DNA from: Inia geoffrensis
Taxonomy: Eukaryota; Chordata; Mammalia; Artiodactyla; Iniidae
Assembly (NCBI GenBank): GCA_036417435.1
Contig: CM070901.1
Span: forward strand, 164,816,044-164,880,043
DNA: 64,000 bases
Direction: 5' to 3'
In this document: positions 17,790-28,820 of the stretch, piece by piece
Numbering within the stretch: position 1 is the stretch's first letter
Layout: the number at the start of each line of letters is the position of its first letter
Position numbers and translations under genes: made by a program
The notes under the pieces: model-generated
Database searches by the model: none
Seen by the model: only the letters and a program-made list of their open reading frames with translations
Told to the model about the DNA's origin: nothing

Positions 17790-18755
17790 ACCATGGGCTG
17801 GTAAGGCAGATGGAGAATAAACAGGTGCACGCATCAAACAAGTGCCCTGAAAGAGATGGAGGGAGCAGTAGGAGGGGACCCTTTAGATTCATTGGAGAGT
17901 GAGGGGCTCTCTGAGCTGGTAGCATTTAAACCACAGCTGAAGGAAAGAGGGAACCAGCCCTGATGAACAGTAGAGAGATTGTTCGGTCAGAGGGACGGGC
18001 AGGACGATGACATTTTTGAGAGCTTCAGAGAAGGTAGTGGTCAGATTACACAGACCACAGACATCATAGGCCAGGGGGGAAAGTGAATTTTTTTTTCGCC
18101 GCTCTGCGAGGCATGTGGTATCTTAGTTCCCCGAGCAGGGATCAAACCTGCACCCTCTGCAGTGGAAGATGGAGTCTTTACCACTGGACCGCCAGGGAAG
18201 TTCCAGAAAGTGAATTTTATTTGAAGTGCATTGGGAAATTATTCACATGACTTAAGCAGGAAAGTTATATTACCTGATTTATGCTTTTAAATGATTCCTT
18301 TGGGCCATATGGAGAATTGATTTAGGGGGTCTGGGATGGAAGTAGGAAGTAAGGAGACTAGAACCGTAGTCCAGGAAAAGGTGACAGAGGTCAGGACTCG
18401 GGTGCAGACAGTGCTGATGTAGATGTGTGTAATTTAGAGGTATAATGACAGACCCCGACAGGCTGTGTATGAGAAGTGAGGGAGAGGCAGGGATCGAGGG
18501 AAACTCCAGGTTCCTGGCTCCCTGACTGGGTACGGGTTGGTGCAGTCGCCCAGAGGGAGAACAGGTTTGGGGAGCAGGAAGTCCAGAGTTCCCTTTAGGA
18601 CACGTTCAATTTGAGATGCCAGTGAGAGACCTGAATGAAACTATCAGATACGTTCCCACAGAAATGAGTCTGGAGCTTGGGGAAGAGGTTTGGGCTAGAG
18701 ATAAAATGGTGTGAGTCTTTCAGTATCTAAATGGCGTTTAAAGCCACATCACCAG
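17790..18755 (-). mobile_element. LINE-2 fragment, interrupted by a SINE
   Basis: Antisense L2: 'ggagaataaacaggtg', 'atgattcctttgggcc', 'tttgagatgccagtgagaga', 'gggctagagataaa', 'ggcgtttaaagcca'. Split by a Bov-tA-like SINE at 18092-18205. A weaker continuation may run at 19030-19615. Confidence 0.65.
18092..18205 (-). mobile_element. Bov-tA/CHRS-like SINE
   Basis: Short tRNA-Glu-type SINE in reverse: ends 'ggaccgccagggaagttcc'. Flanked by a 13-bp perfect duplication GAAAGTGAATTTT (18079 and 18206). Confidence 0.85.
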
Positions 18756-18794
18756 ATGAACTGACACCAACCTAGGGAGACAATGTGGATAGAG

Positions 18795-19030
18795 AAGCAA
18801 GGAGCTGAATTCTGCCACCAACTAGTGAGTTTGAAGAGGAACCTGGGCTCCAGGGGAGATCAGAGCCTTGGCCAGCCAGAGCCTTGCTTTCAGCCTGGTG
18901 AGACCCTGGACAGAGAGCCCAGCAAAAACCGGCTGGACTTCTGACCCACAGAAGCTGTGACGCAATAAATCTGGATTGTTTTAAGCCGGTAAGTCTGTGG
19001 TTGTGTGTCATACGGAATAGAAAGTGAACA
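18795..19030 (+). mobile_element. MaLR (MLT1/MST-like) LTR, 3' part
   Basis: 'tggccagccagagccttgc', 'cagcctggtgagaccctgg' and 'ttgttttaagccggtaagt' match the R/U5 end of MaLR LTRs. The 5' half is missing. Confidence 0.6.
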
Positions 19031-19632
19031 GAGATATATGCCTTGTTTCGTTGGGCGAAACAAGAGAGATATTACAGATACCCGTGGGCTATTGGAAAAT
19101 GACCCAGTTGAGAAGAAAACACTTTGAGAATGTAAAAGAGGCAGAGATTCAGAGTCAGACACCCTTGAGAGAAGCAGGGCCAGCAGAAGCAGGTGGGTTT
19201 GCAGATTTAGCAGCGGGAAGATGAAACATGTCGGTGTGATTGAAGGCTTCAGTTCTCTTAGGAAAAAATGAGGCAAGGTCACCAAACAAGAATGAACCTA
19301 GGAAAGGAGGTACAAATTTTGAAGAACAAGGAAGAGAAATGAAACTGTAATCTTGAGAGAGGAGAGAAGAAGAAAATTGTGCTTATTCAAAAAACATAGT
19401 AGAATTTTCCATGTTGAGTCCATTTTCTGTTTGAGAACAGAAAACCAGTCAGCCTTAATCGTATGATTTTATCAGTGATCTTCAGATACTTGAACACAGG
19501 CATCAGAAGGATGAGTTTTGCCAAGTAAAATGAAATGTAGGAGGGGCTAAAGACAATATTGCAGGGATGTGATTGTCATAAGAGACCGTAGAATCAAGAA
19601 GAGATGCCAAGAGAAGTAAAGATGGGAGGAAG

Positions 19633-19829
19633 GGGCTTCCCCGGTGGCGCAGTGTTTGGGAGTCCGCCTGCCCATGCAGGGGACGCAGGTTCGTGCCCCG
19701 GTCCGGGAGGATCCCACGTGCCGCGAAGCGGCTGGGCCGGTGAGCCATGGCCGCTGGGCCTGCGCGTCCGCGGCGGGAGAGGCCACGGCAGTGAGAGGTC
19801 CGGGTACTGCAAAAAAAAAAAAAAAAAAA
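19633..19829 (+). mobile_element. CHR-type SINE, short class with an extra internal deletion
   Basis: Typical head, then a jump from 'gcctgcgcgtccg' to 'cggcgggagaggcc': the usual 'gagcctgtgctccgca' block is absent. A long poly-A follows. Flanked by a 15-bp perfect duplication AAAGATGGGAGGAAG (19618 and 19830). Confidence 0.95.
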
Positions 19830-19889
19830 AAAGATGGGAGGAAGAACACCTGAAGTCAATGGATTGACATCCCCATGAAATGGGAGCAT

Positions 19890-20390
19890 TAAGTGGGTGT
19901 GTATTAACTAGGGGGAAAGGCAAAGTGCTATAACAAAGATATCCCAAAATATAGTAACTCAACGTAAGTTTGTTTTTTTTTTTCTCATGTAACAATCCTG
20001 AGATGAGTGGTCCAGATTGTTGGGGCCACTGTGCTCCCTGTGGTCATTCAGGGACTAGATCTCTCCCATCCTGTGGCTCTGACATCTCCTAAGGTGTTGT
20101 CTTCATCTTCATAGTCAAATCATGGCCCAAGTTTAGCCCAATGGGAAAAAAAAGGGCATGAAGGGGAATGTACCTAAAGTTGAAGGCCTGGGTTTGGAGG
20201 TGACACCCATCACTTTTGCTCACATCCACTGATAATAATCTATCATGTAGCCACACCCAGCTACAATGGAGGCTGGGAAATGTAGTTTCTAGCTTGGCAG
20301 CTAAGGAACCCTACTGCTAATACAAAAGAAGGAGACAACAGATTTTGATGGACATCTGACATTCTTCACCATAGGGGGTACTTTAGAAAA
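19890..20390 (-). mobile_element. MaLR/MLT1-type LTR
   Basis: Pattern of an older MLT1 LTR read backwards: 'gtgctataacaaag', 'gtggtcattcagggacta', 'tggctctgacatc', 'ggctgggaaatgtagttt'. Boundaries approximate. Confidence 0.5.
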
Positions 20391-21109
20391 TGGGCACGGT
20401 AATTGTCATATATGGATATCACAATTTAATAATTCACCTTTTTTTGAGCACTACCTATTCTACCTAATTTGTATATATTTTAACTAGTTTGCCAATTAAC
20501 ATCTCAGTACTTAAATCTTTGGGAGTGAAGTTTCTGGTAAGCATCTTCCTAAAAACATCTTCCTGAAAAGAAGATTTTTTTAAGAAGATGCTTGTAATGA
20601 ATAAGCATCCTTGCATTCTGACAAGCTTATAATGAATAACCAGGCAAAACCTGGTGAAATGAGTGAGGTTAGTCAAGGCGTGGAGCTGTTTTTCCCTGAG
20701 GTCATTTGCCAACTTTGGGTTTGATATCTGATGGGCTTTGGGTTTGACAATCTCACAAAGCCTAGGGCCTAACCAAGGAGAAGCTGATAAGAGACCCCAA
20801 GGGGCCACACTCTCACTGTAAGAGTGAAGCAGCAGAAACCATCCCCCCCGCCCCCACCCCGGGGATTACAAGGAAATACGCCATGGTGCCGAAAAGAGCA
20901 GGAGGAAAGAAATCATATCCCTGAGAAGTTGCTTCCTGAAGCTGTCCCTTATGCATACAATTCACGTCATCTATCATGGTCTACAAATATTCAGATTGTA
21001 AATTTAATTTAAAATGATCCTGGGCTTGTAATGCCCCCTAGCACCTGATAGAAGCAAATGCCCTCCGAGGGAATGCACCATCATCCTAAGCCTCAAAATT
21101 TCAACAAGT
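20391..21109. other. Unassigned intergenic DNA
   Basis: AT-rich, no gene and no repeat I can name with confidence. One short C-rich run (about 20843-20862). Confidence 0.5.
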
Positions 21110-22377
21110 TATGTTTTTTTTAAAATGTGAACCTTTAACCATGCAAGCAAGGGAACAAGTTATCATAAATGACCATAAAGGAAAAATAGATACATTCAAT
21201 TATATCACAATCCAGAAACTCCACAAAGAGAATGAAAAGACAAGCCATACAATGGAATAATACTTGAGCACATATAACTGATAAAGGAGTCTTATTTCAA
21301 ATATATAAAGAACTCCTGCAAATCAACAAGAAAAGGCAAACCCACCAAATAGAAAAATGGGCAAATAAATTCAATACATGCTTTTCAAAAAAAAAGGAAA
21401 TCCGAAAGACCAATAAATACATGGAAAAGTGCTTAACTCCATAAACAATCAAGGTAGTACAAAAACTATAATGAAATACCGCTATACACACACCAGTTGG
21501 GTAAAATTCAAAAGTGGGACAAGACCAAATGGTCACAAGTGTATGGTCCAACAGGAACTCTCATACATTGCTGGTGACTATTAGCCCAACTACTCTGAGG
21601 GAAAGTTTGGCATTCTCCAGTAAAGTGGTATAAATACTCACATCCTGTGACCCTGCAACATCCCTGCTGGAAAAATGCCCTAAGAAATGCATGGACTGTG
21701 CACCAGGAGACATGTACAAAAATGTTCAGAGGAGAATTATTTATGGAGCACCAAACTGGAAACAATCTAAATGCCTATCAATAGTAAAGTAGCTAAGTCA
21801 ATTTTGGTATAATCATACCATGGAATATTAAATAGCAGTGACAATAAACTAGAACTTCACAACAACATGAATTAATGTTATAAATCCAGTGATGAGCAAA
21901 AGAAGCAAAACACAAAAGATATGTAGGGAATTTTTCCATTTATTTAAATGGAAAAATTCAAGAACAGAAAAATCTAAACTATATTATATAAGGATGGATA
22001 AGCTATATAGAACGATGAAACTATAACACTAGGCAGAGATAACCGCAAATAAAAGAATGATTACTCTTAAGAGGAAAGGTGGGGATGTGATTGAGAAGGG
22101 GCCCATGGGGATTCCTGTGGTGCTGGCAATATTCTATTTCTTGGCTTGGGTGGTGATTACACAGATGTTTGCTTTGTAATTGTACATTATACTGTGCATT
22201 TATGTTTTATGCACCTTTCTGTATGTGAGTTATATTTTACAATCAAGTTTTTAAACAGAACAACTTTATGCCAATATATTTGAAAACTGAGGCAAAATGA
22301 ATACATTTCTAGAAAACTACTACTTTCCAAAACTGTATCAAAAAGTAATAAGATATCTGAATAGTTCTATAATTAGT

Positions 22378-23158
22378 AACCTATTGCTATGTGACAAATT
22401 ACAACAAATTTAGCAAATTAAAAGCACATGTTTAGGGCTTCCCTGGTGGCGCAGTGGTTGAGAGTCCGCCTGCCGATGCAGGGGATACGGGTTCGTGCCC
22501 TGGTCCGGGAAGATCCCACATGCCGCGGAGTGGCTAGGCCCGTGAGCCATGGCCACTGAGCTTGTGCGTCCGGAGCCTGTGCTCGGCAACGGGAGAGGTC
22601 ACAACAGTGAGAGGTCCACGTACCGCAAAAAAAAAAAAAAAAAAAAACCCACATGTTTATTATCTAATGATTTCTGTGGGTTAGGAGTCTGGGCACATCT
22701 TAGGTGCATGCTCTGTTTCAGAATCTCTCACAAGGCTGCAATTGTTAGCCAGGGCTGGGTCTTATCTGAAGGCTCAGCTGGGGAAAGTCCACTTGTAGGT
22801 TCACATGGTTGTTTGCAGAATCCAGTCCCTCAAAAGTTGTTGGACTCTGGGCTTCAGTTCCCAGCTGGCTCTTAACCTGAGGTCACCATCTGTTTCTTGC
22901 CACACGGACTTCTCCAACACAGCCACTTGCTTCATCAGAGGGTATAAGCCAAGAAGGCAATAGGGAGAGTCTAGGGAGAGTCAGCCAGCCAGAAGCTACA
23001 ATCTTATGTAACCTAATCATGGAAGTGACATTCCACGATTCCATATTCTATTGTTTAGGAGCAAATCACATGTCTTTCCCACACTCAAGGGGAGCAGATT
23101 ACACAAAGACTTGATACCAGAAGTGGGTCATCTTAGAGTCTGCTCGTCACATGAGTAA
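22378..23158 (-). mobile_element. ERVL-class LTR-like repeat carrying a CHR SINE
   Basis: 'ctattgctatgtgacaaatt', 'tttctgtgggttaggagtc', 'aaggctgcaattgttagcc' and 'cacactcaaggggagcaga' fit a common mammalian ERVL-type LTR in reverse. The subfamily name is uncertain. It interrupts an L1 fragment and is itself split by the SINE at 22435. Confidence 0.5.
22435..22649 (+). mobile_element. CHR-type SINE, short class
   Basis: Complete head, body and poly-A, flanked by the perfect duplication CACATGTTTA (22425 and 22650). Confidence 0.95.
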
Positions 23159-23544
23159 AGGAATTGAATCGGCAGTCAAATATCCTCCTACAGAGAAAAT
23201 CCCAGTCCTCCATGCTAAGTTCTGCCAAGTATTAAAGTAAAAATTCCAATTTTACATACATCTTTGTTCTCATTTCCAATTTTTCCCTTAGAACAGGGAA
23301 ATGAGTGGAGCAAGGCTCTTGATAAATGCTGCTGAATTTTTTTCCAGGAATGTTGTACTAATTTACACTATTACTATTTTCCCATATCTATTTTTTCCCA
23401 ATATTTTATTTTGAAAAATTTCAAATGCATGGAAAAGTTGAAGAAACTGTACAATGATTTGCACATATACTCACTGCCTGGACTCTACAATTGTTAACAT
23501 TTTGCTATATTTGCTTCATCATGTATTTATCCATCAATGCATCT

Positions 23545-24025
23545 TACTTTGTCTATTTTAATTGTGGTAGAATATGTATAACACAAAGTTTGCCATTTTA
23601 AGCACTTTTAAGTGTACAGTTCTGTGGCATTAAGTACATTCACATTGTGTGACCATCACCACCATCCATCTCCACATTTTTTTCATCTTGCAAAACTGAA
23701 ACTCTGTACCCATTAAACAATAACTCCACATTCCCCTCCACCTCCAGCCCCTGGCAACCACCGATCTTTCTGTCTCTATGAATCTGACTACTCTAAGCAC
23801 CTCATATGCATGGAATCATAGAGGTTTTTGTCCTTTTGTGACTTGCTTATTTCACTTAGCAAAATTTCTTCAAGGTTCATTCATGTTGTAGCATGTGTCA
23901 GAATTTCCTTCCCTTTTAAGGTTGAATAATATTCCTTTGTGTGTCTATACCACATTTTGTTTATCTAGCTGTTAATGGACACTTGGATCGCTTCCACATT
24001 TTGACTATTGTGAATAACAACACAT
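23545..24025 (-). mobile_element. Old L1 3' end, antisense
   Basis: Reverse of L1 3' sequence: 'tttaagtgtacagttctgtg', 'catcaccaccatccatctcc', 'cccctggcaaccacc', 'gacacttggatcgcttccac'. It appears nested in a further old repeat seen at 23395-23540 and 24030-24120. Confidence 0.7.
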
Positions 24026-24284
24026 CTTATATTTAATGCATTTAAGAGTAATTTGCAGGTGTCAGTACACTTCATTCCTAAACACTTCAGCATGAATAGC
24101 ATTGACTAGAGTTCAACATTTGTTTGCAGTTCTTTTTTTCTTTTTCTTATAGAAATATAGTTGATGTACGATATTATATGTTACAAGTGTACAGTATAAT
24201 GATTCACAATTTTTAAAGGTTATACTCCATTTATAGTTATTATAAAATACTGGCTATATTCTCTGTTTAGCTTTTTTTTTTAGG

Positions 24285-24690
24285 GCTTTCTGTTACTTTT
24301 ATTTATTTTTAATTTAATTTAATTAATTTATTTTTTATACAGCAGGTTCTTATTAGTTACCTATTTATTTTGTACATATTAGTATATATATGTCAATCCC
24401 AATCTTCTAATTCCCCCCCTCCAATTTTCCCCCATTGGTGACCATACGTTTGTTCTCTACACCTGTCTTTCTATTTCTGCCTTGCAAACTGGTTCATCTG
24501 TACCATTTTTCTAGATTCCACATATCTGTGTTAATATACGATATTTGTTTTTCTCTTTCTGACTTGCTTCATTCTGTATGACAGACTCTAGGTCCATCCA
24601 CGTCTCTACAAATGACCCAATTTTGTTCCTTTTTATGGCTGAGTAATATTCCATTGTATATATGCACCACAACTTCTTTATCCATTCCCT
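24285..24690 (-). mobile_element. Younger L1 3' end nested in an older L1
   Basis: Less decayed L1 3' end in reverse ('atacagcaggttcttattag', 'ggtccatccacgtctctaca', 'gagtaatattccattgtata'). Flanks CTCTGTTTAGCTT and CTCTGTAGCTT suggest an imperfect target duplication. Confidence 0.6.
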
Positions 24691-24706
24691 CTGTAGCTTA
24701 TTTTAT

Positions 24707-24836
24707 TTATTTATTAATTTTTTGGCTGTGCTATGTGGCTTGTGGGATCTTAGTTCCCTGATCAGGGATTGAACTCCGGGCCCTCAGCAGTGAAAGCACC
24801 AAGTCCTAACAAGTGGACCACCAGGGAATTCCCGCT
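24707..24836 (-). mobile_element. Bov-tA/CHRS-like SINE
   Basis: Reverse copy ending 'ggaccaccagggaattcccg', with the duplication TGTAGCTTATTTTAT on both sides (about 24693 and 24837). Confidence 0.85.
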
Positions 24837-25611
24837 TGTAGCTTATTTTATACATAATAGTTTGTACCTCTTAATCCCCTACCCTTATAATGCACCTATC
24901 CTGATCACTCTCCCCACTGGTAGCCACTAATTTGTTCTCTATATCTGTGAGTCTGTTTCTTTTTTGTTATATTCACTTGTCTGTTGTACTTTTTACGTTC
25001 CACATATAAGTGATATCATACATTATTTGTCTTTCTCTGTCTGACTTATTTCACTTAGCATAATACCCTCCAAGTCCATCCATGTTGCTGCAAATGGCAA
25101 AATTTCATTCTTTTTTATGGCTGAGTAGTATTCTGTTGTATATACACCACATCTTCTTTAACCAGTCATCTTTTGGTGGACACTTAGGTTGTTTCCATAT
25201 CCTGGCAGTTGTAAATAATGCTGCTATGAACATTGGGGTGCATGTATTTTTTCGAATTAGTGTTTTTGTTTCTTTCGGATAGATACCCAGAAGTGGAGTT
25301 GGTGGGTCATATAGTAGTTCCATTTTTAGTTTTTTGAGAAACCTCCACACTGCCTTCCACAGTGGCTGCACCAATTTACCTTCCCACCAACAGTGTACAG
25401 GGTTCCCTTTTCTCCACACCCTCACCAACATTTGTTATTTGTGTTCTTTTTGAGGATGGCCATACTGACAGGTGTGAGGTGATACCTCACTGTGGTTTTG
25501 ATTTGCATTTCCCTGATGATTAGTGATGCTGAGCAGTTTTTCATGTGCCTTTTGGCCATCTGCATGACCTCTTCGGGAAAACGTCTGTTCAGGTCTTCTG
25601 CCCCCTTTTTT

Positions 25612-25826
25612 ACTTTTTTTTTTTTTTTTTTTTTGCGGTACGCGGGCCTCTCACTGTTGTGGCCTCTCCCGTTGCGGAGCACAGGCTCCTGACGCGCAGG
25701 CTCAGCGGCCATGGCTCACGGACCCAGCCGCTCCGCGGCATGCGGGATCTTCTCGGACCGGGGCACGAACCCGTGTCCCCTGCATCGGCAGGCGGACTCT
25801 CAACCACTGCGCCACCAGGGAAGCCC
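25612..25826 (-). mobile_element. CHR-type SINE, short class
   Basis: Poly-T then 'gcggtacgcgggcctctca' through to 'gccaccagggaagccc'. It lies at the boundary between two antisense L1 fragments. Confidence 0.9.
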
Positions 25827-25829
25827 TGT

Positions 25830-27100
25830 AATAATTTTTTTAACCATAGATTTGTTGTGCTTGTTCTAGGACTTCATATAAATGGAATCACACACTATGT
25901 GTTCTTCCGTGTCTGTCTTCTTTACCTCAGCCTGTTTCTAAGATTCATCCATGTTGCTGCCATCTAGCAATAGTCCCTTCTACCTCACTGGTTAGTATTA
26001 TATTGTAAGTATACAGTCAAATCTATTGTCCTGTTGATAACACTTGGGCTGTTTACAATTTGGGCTTGTCAATAAAGCTGCTATGAATCTTGTTGTCCAA
26101 ATCTTTTTGTGGGCATATATTTTCATGTCTCTTTAATAAATGCCTACAAGTGGACTTGCCAGTCACAGGGTATGTATTTAGTTTTATAAGAAACCGCCAG
26201 ATCTTTTCCCCAAAGTGACTGAACCATTTTATCCTCTAACCAACAATACATGAGCATTCCAGGTGCTCCACATCCTCCGTGTCTCTTGGGACTGTCTTTT
26301 CATCGTTAGCCATTCTGTTAGGTTTTGCAGTGGTATCTCATTGTGGCTTTAATTTACATTCCCTTGACAACTAATGATGTTAAACATCTTGTCTTATGCT
26401 TATTGGCCAAGTTCATATCTTTTTTTGTGGCGTATCTGTTCAAATCTTTTGCCCATTTTAAAACTGGGTATTTGTCTTTTTATCATTGAGTTTTAGAAAC
26501 TCTGTATTTTCTGGAATCAAATCATTTGTCAAGATATGGGTTTTGTGAATATTTTCTTCCACTCCGTGGCTTGTCTATTCATTTTATTAAAGATGACTTT
26601 TGTGAAGAAGTCTAATTTACTGTTTTTTGATGGTTATTGTTTTCTGTGTCCAGCCTAAGAAACTTTTTCTTACCTACAGACTGTAAAATTTTTCTCCTAT
26701 TTTTTCTTCTAGAAATCTTACGGTTTTACAAATTTATTTATTTATTTTTGGCTGCATTGGGTCCTTGGTGCTGTGCACGAACCTTCTCTAGTTGCAGCAA
26801 GCGGGGGCTACTTTTCCTTGCGATGCGCAGGCTTCTCATTGTGGTGCCTTCTCTTGTTGTGGAGCATGGGCTCTAGGCATGCAGTCTTCAGTAGTTGTGG
26901 CACGTGGGCTCAGTAGTTGAGGCTCGTGGGCTCTAGAGCACAGGCTCAGTAGTTGTGGCGCACAGGCTTAGTTACTCCTTGGCATGTGAGATCTTCCCGG
27001 ACCGGGGTTCAAACCCGTGTCCCCGGCATTGGCTGGCGGATTCTTAACCACTGTGCCACCAGGGAAGCCCAACCTTTTGGTTTTAATTCTACATTTAATT
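25830..27100 (-). mobile_element. Old L1 ORF2 end, antisense, split by a SINE
   Basis: Decayed L1: 'aagattcatccatgttgctg', 'aataaagctgctatgaatc', 'gttaggttttgcagtggtat', 'gtcaagatatgggttttgtg'. The CHR SINE at 26731-27070 splits it before the last short piece. Confidence 0.6.
26731..27070 (-). mobile_element. CHR-type SINE, long form
   Basis: About 340 bp in reverse: TTTA-rich tail side, repeated 'cagtagttgtggc' blocks and 'gtgccaccagggaagccc' at the tRNA-like head. Confidence 0.9.
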
Positions 27101-27255
27101 TCAACAATAATTCATAAGATGTAGGTACTTTTTCCCCTTTCATAGGGGAAGAAACTACGGCCACAGAAAGACTAAGTATCTCGCACATGGGTACGCACAC
27201 GTACACACCCTTAGCAAGAAATTGTTGTGCTGGGGCTGGAATCCAAGAGGTCAGA
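27100..27255 (+). mobile_element. MIR SINE
   Basis: 'aacaataattcataagatgt', 'ggggaagaaactacggccac' and 'actaagtatctcgcacat' match the MIR core. Confidence 0.6.
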
Positions 27256-27706
27256 CGCCAGACCCAAACGATGACACACCTCTATGGACCACTTTTGAAA
27301 GGTGCTACTGGGGAGAGAGGGAAATCAACCAAACTATTCTATAGGGCTAGAGGCCCCTGTCCTTCCCGATGGGAAGAGAGAGCTGGGCACTAGGGGCTGG
27401 CGAAGAGGAAAGGGGAGGAGAGGCTGAAAGGACTCAGGGTTCCCAGTTGCCCTAGGAGAGGCTGGGCTGTCTGACCAGGCTCCCTCTTGACTGCCCTGGT
27501 CTGGACCCCACCGCCCTCCACAGGGCCCACCAAGGGGCATCTGAGCCTGTTGGTCCTCCTGGGGCAGTGGTTCTCACTGGCATTTCCGGTTGCACGTTCC
27601 TTTTGCCTTTAGCCAGCACCACTGCTGGAGGATTCATTCATGATTCAAGGCTTCACTCGTGAAGAATCTCAACCCCGCGTGTATTTTCTCCATGTAGGGT
27701 AGAAAT
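27256..27706. other. Unassigned intergenic DNA
   Basis: GC-moderate sequence without a recognisable gene or repeat. Confidence 0.5.
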
Positions 27707-27720
27707 CCTCCATTTACTTT

Positions 27721-28026
27721 TTTTTTTTTTTTAATAAATTTATTTATTTATTTATTTATTTTTAGCTGTGTTGGGTCTTCATTTCTGTGCGAGGGCTTTC
27801 TCTATTTGCAGCGAGCGAGGGCCACTCTTCATCGCGGTGCGCGGGCCTCTCACTATCGCGGCCTCTCTTGTTGCGGAGCACAGGCTCCAGACGCGCAGGC
27901 TCAAGCAGTTGTGGCTCACGGTCCCAGTTGCTCCGCGGCATGTAGGATCTTCCCACACCAAGGCTTGAACCCGTGTCCCTTGCATTGGCAGGCAGACTCT
28001 CAACCACTGCGCCACCAGGGAAGCCC
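27721..28026 (-). mobile_element. CHR-type SINE, long form
   Basis: Reverse copy with a (TTTA)n tail side, bounded by the perfect duplication CCTCCATTTACTTT (27707 and 28027). Confidence 0.95.
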
Positions 28027-28041
28027 CCTCCATTTACTTTT

Positions 28042-28588
28042 ACCACTGGGACTGGAGGAACAAGGAGGTGTCCACATGATCGCACCCCACCCCGGGCTGT
28101 CTCCAGGTTCCTCCTTGTCTCTGCTTTATGGCAGCCTGCATTTCCTCTCCACAGTCAAGGTCAACACCGAGCCAACACCATAACCCACCTCATTACCTGT
28201 TTTCTCAGTGGCCAGTGACAGTATCAGCTTCCACTTCAAAGGAATCACTTTTGTATCTCTTGATGGACCCAGTTCTCCTCCTGGGTAATGAGTATGTACC
28301 GCTCCAACCTCCCCCCGCTGGCTCCCAGACCCACGTGTATGACTCCAGGAGAACTAGCATCCTATGTTGATACTGGTTCAGAGCACTCCACCATCTTCAG
28401 GCCAGCAGGTCTCATGTGGAGGTGTCTCTCAGCTCATATCACAACTGAGCCTGCAAGGAAAGACCACTGAACCTCATGGGCACTGGCCTGTTGTTGTATG
28501 CCTTTGGTCTTCACAGAAACATGAGCTTCTTTGTATTGGGCCATGCTGTCTTAGACAAGGCCCAACGCTGCCATTCAGTAAGTTTAAG
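28042..28588. other. Unassigned intergenic DNA
   Basis: No gene recognised. It has a faint look of a decayed retroviral interior but I cannot support a call. Confidence 0.4.
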
Positions 28589-28600
28589 AATGGAGGTGCA

Positions 28601-28807
28601 GGGCTTCCCTGGTGGCACAGTGGTTGAGAGTCTGCCTGCTGATGCAGGGGACACGGGTTCATGCCCCAGTCCGGGAAGATCCCACATGCCGCGGAGCGGC
28701 TGGGCCCGTGAGCCGTGGCCACTGAGCCTGCACGTCCAGAGCCTGTGCTCCGCAACGGGAGAGGCCACAACAGTGAGAGGCCCACGTACCGCAAAAAAAA
28801 AAAAAAA
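28601..28807 (+). mobile_element. CHR-type SINE, short class
   Basis: Full short-class copy with poly-A; flanks AATGGAGGTGCAG and AATGGAGGTGTAG form a 13-bp duplication with one change. Confidence 0.95.
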
Positions 28808-28820
28808 AATGGAGGTGTAG

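Larger units (their letters stand above)
21110..23260 (+). mobile_element. Old L1 segments interrupted by an LTR-like element
   Basis: 21110-22255 follows the end of an L1 ORF2 and its 3' region ('aaatatataaagaactcctgc', 'aatgcctatcaatagtaaa'). 22260-22376 and 23160-23260 resemble another L1 ORF2 piece ('actttatgccaatatatttg'; 'gtaaaggaattgaatcgg') split by the element at 22378-23158. Frames are broken. Confidence 0.6.
24125..25611 (-). mobile_element. Cetartiodactyl L1, antisense, with nested insertions
   Basis: 3' UTR and ORF2 end in reverse: 'atagaaatatagttgatgta', then after a gap 'agtttgtacctcttaatccc', 'agtccatccatgttgctgca', 'accaacagtgtacagggttc'. A younger L1 piece (about 24285-24690) and a SINE (24707-24831) split it. 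A CHR SINE abuts the right end. Confidence 0.75.
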
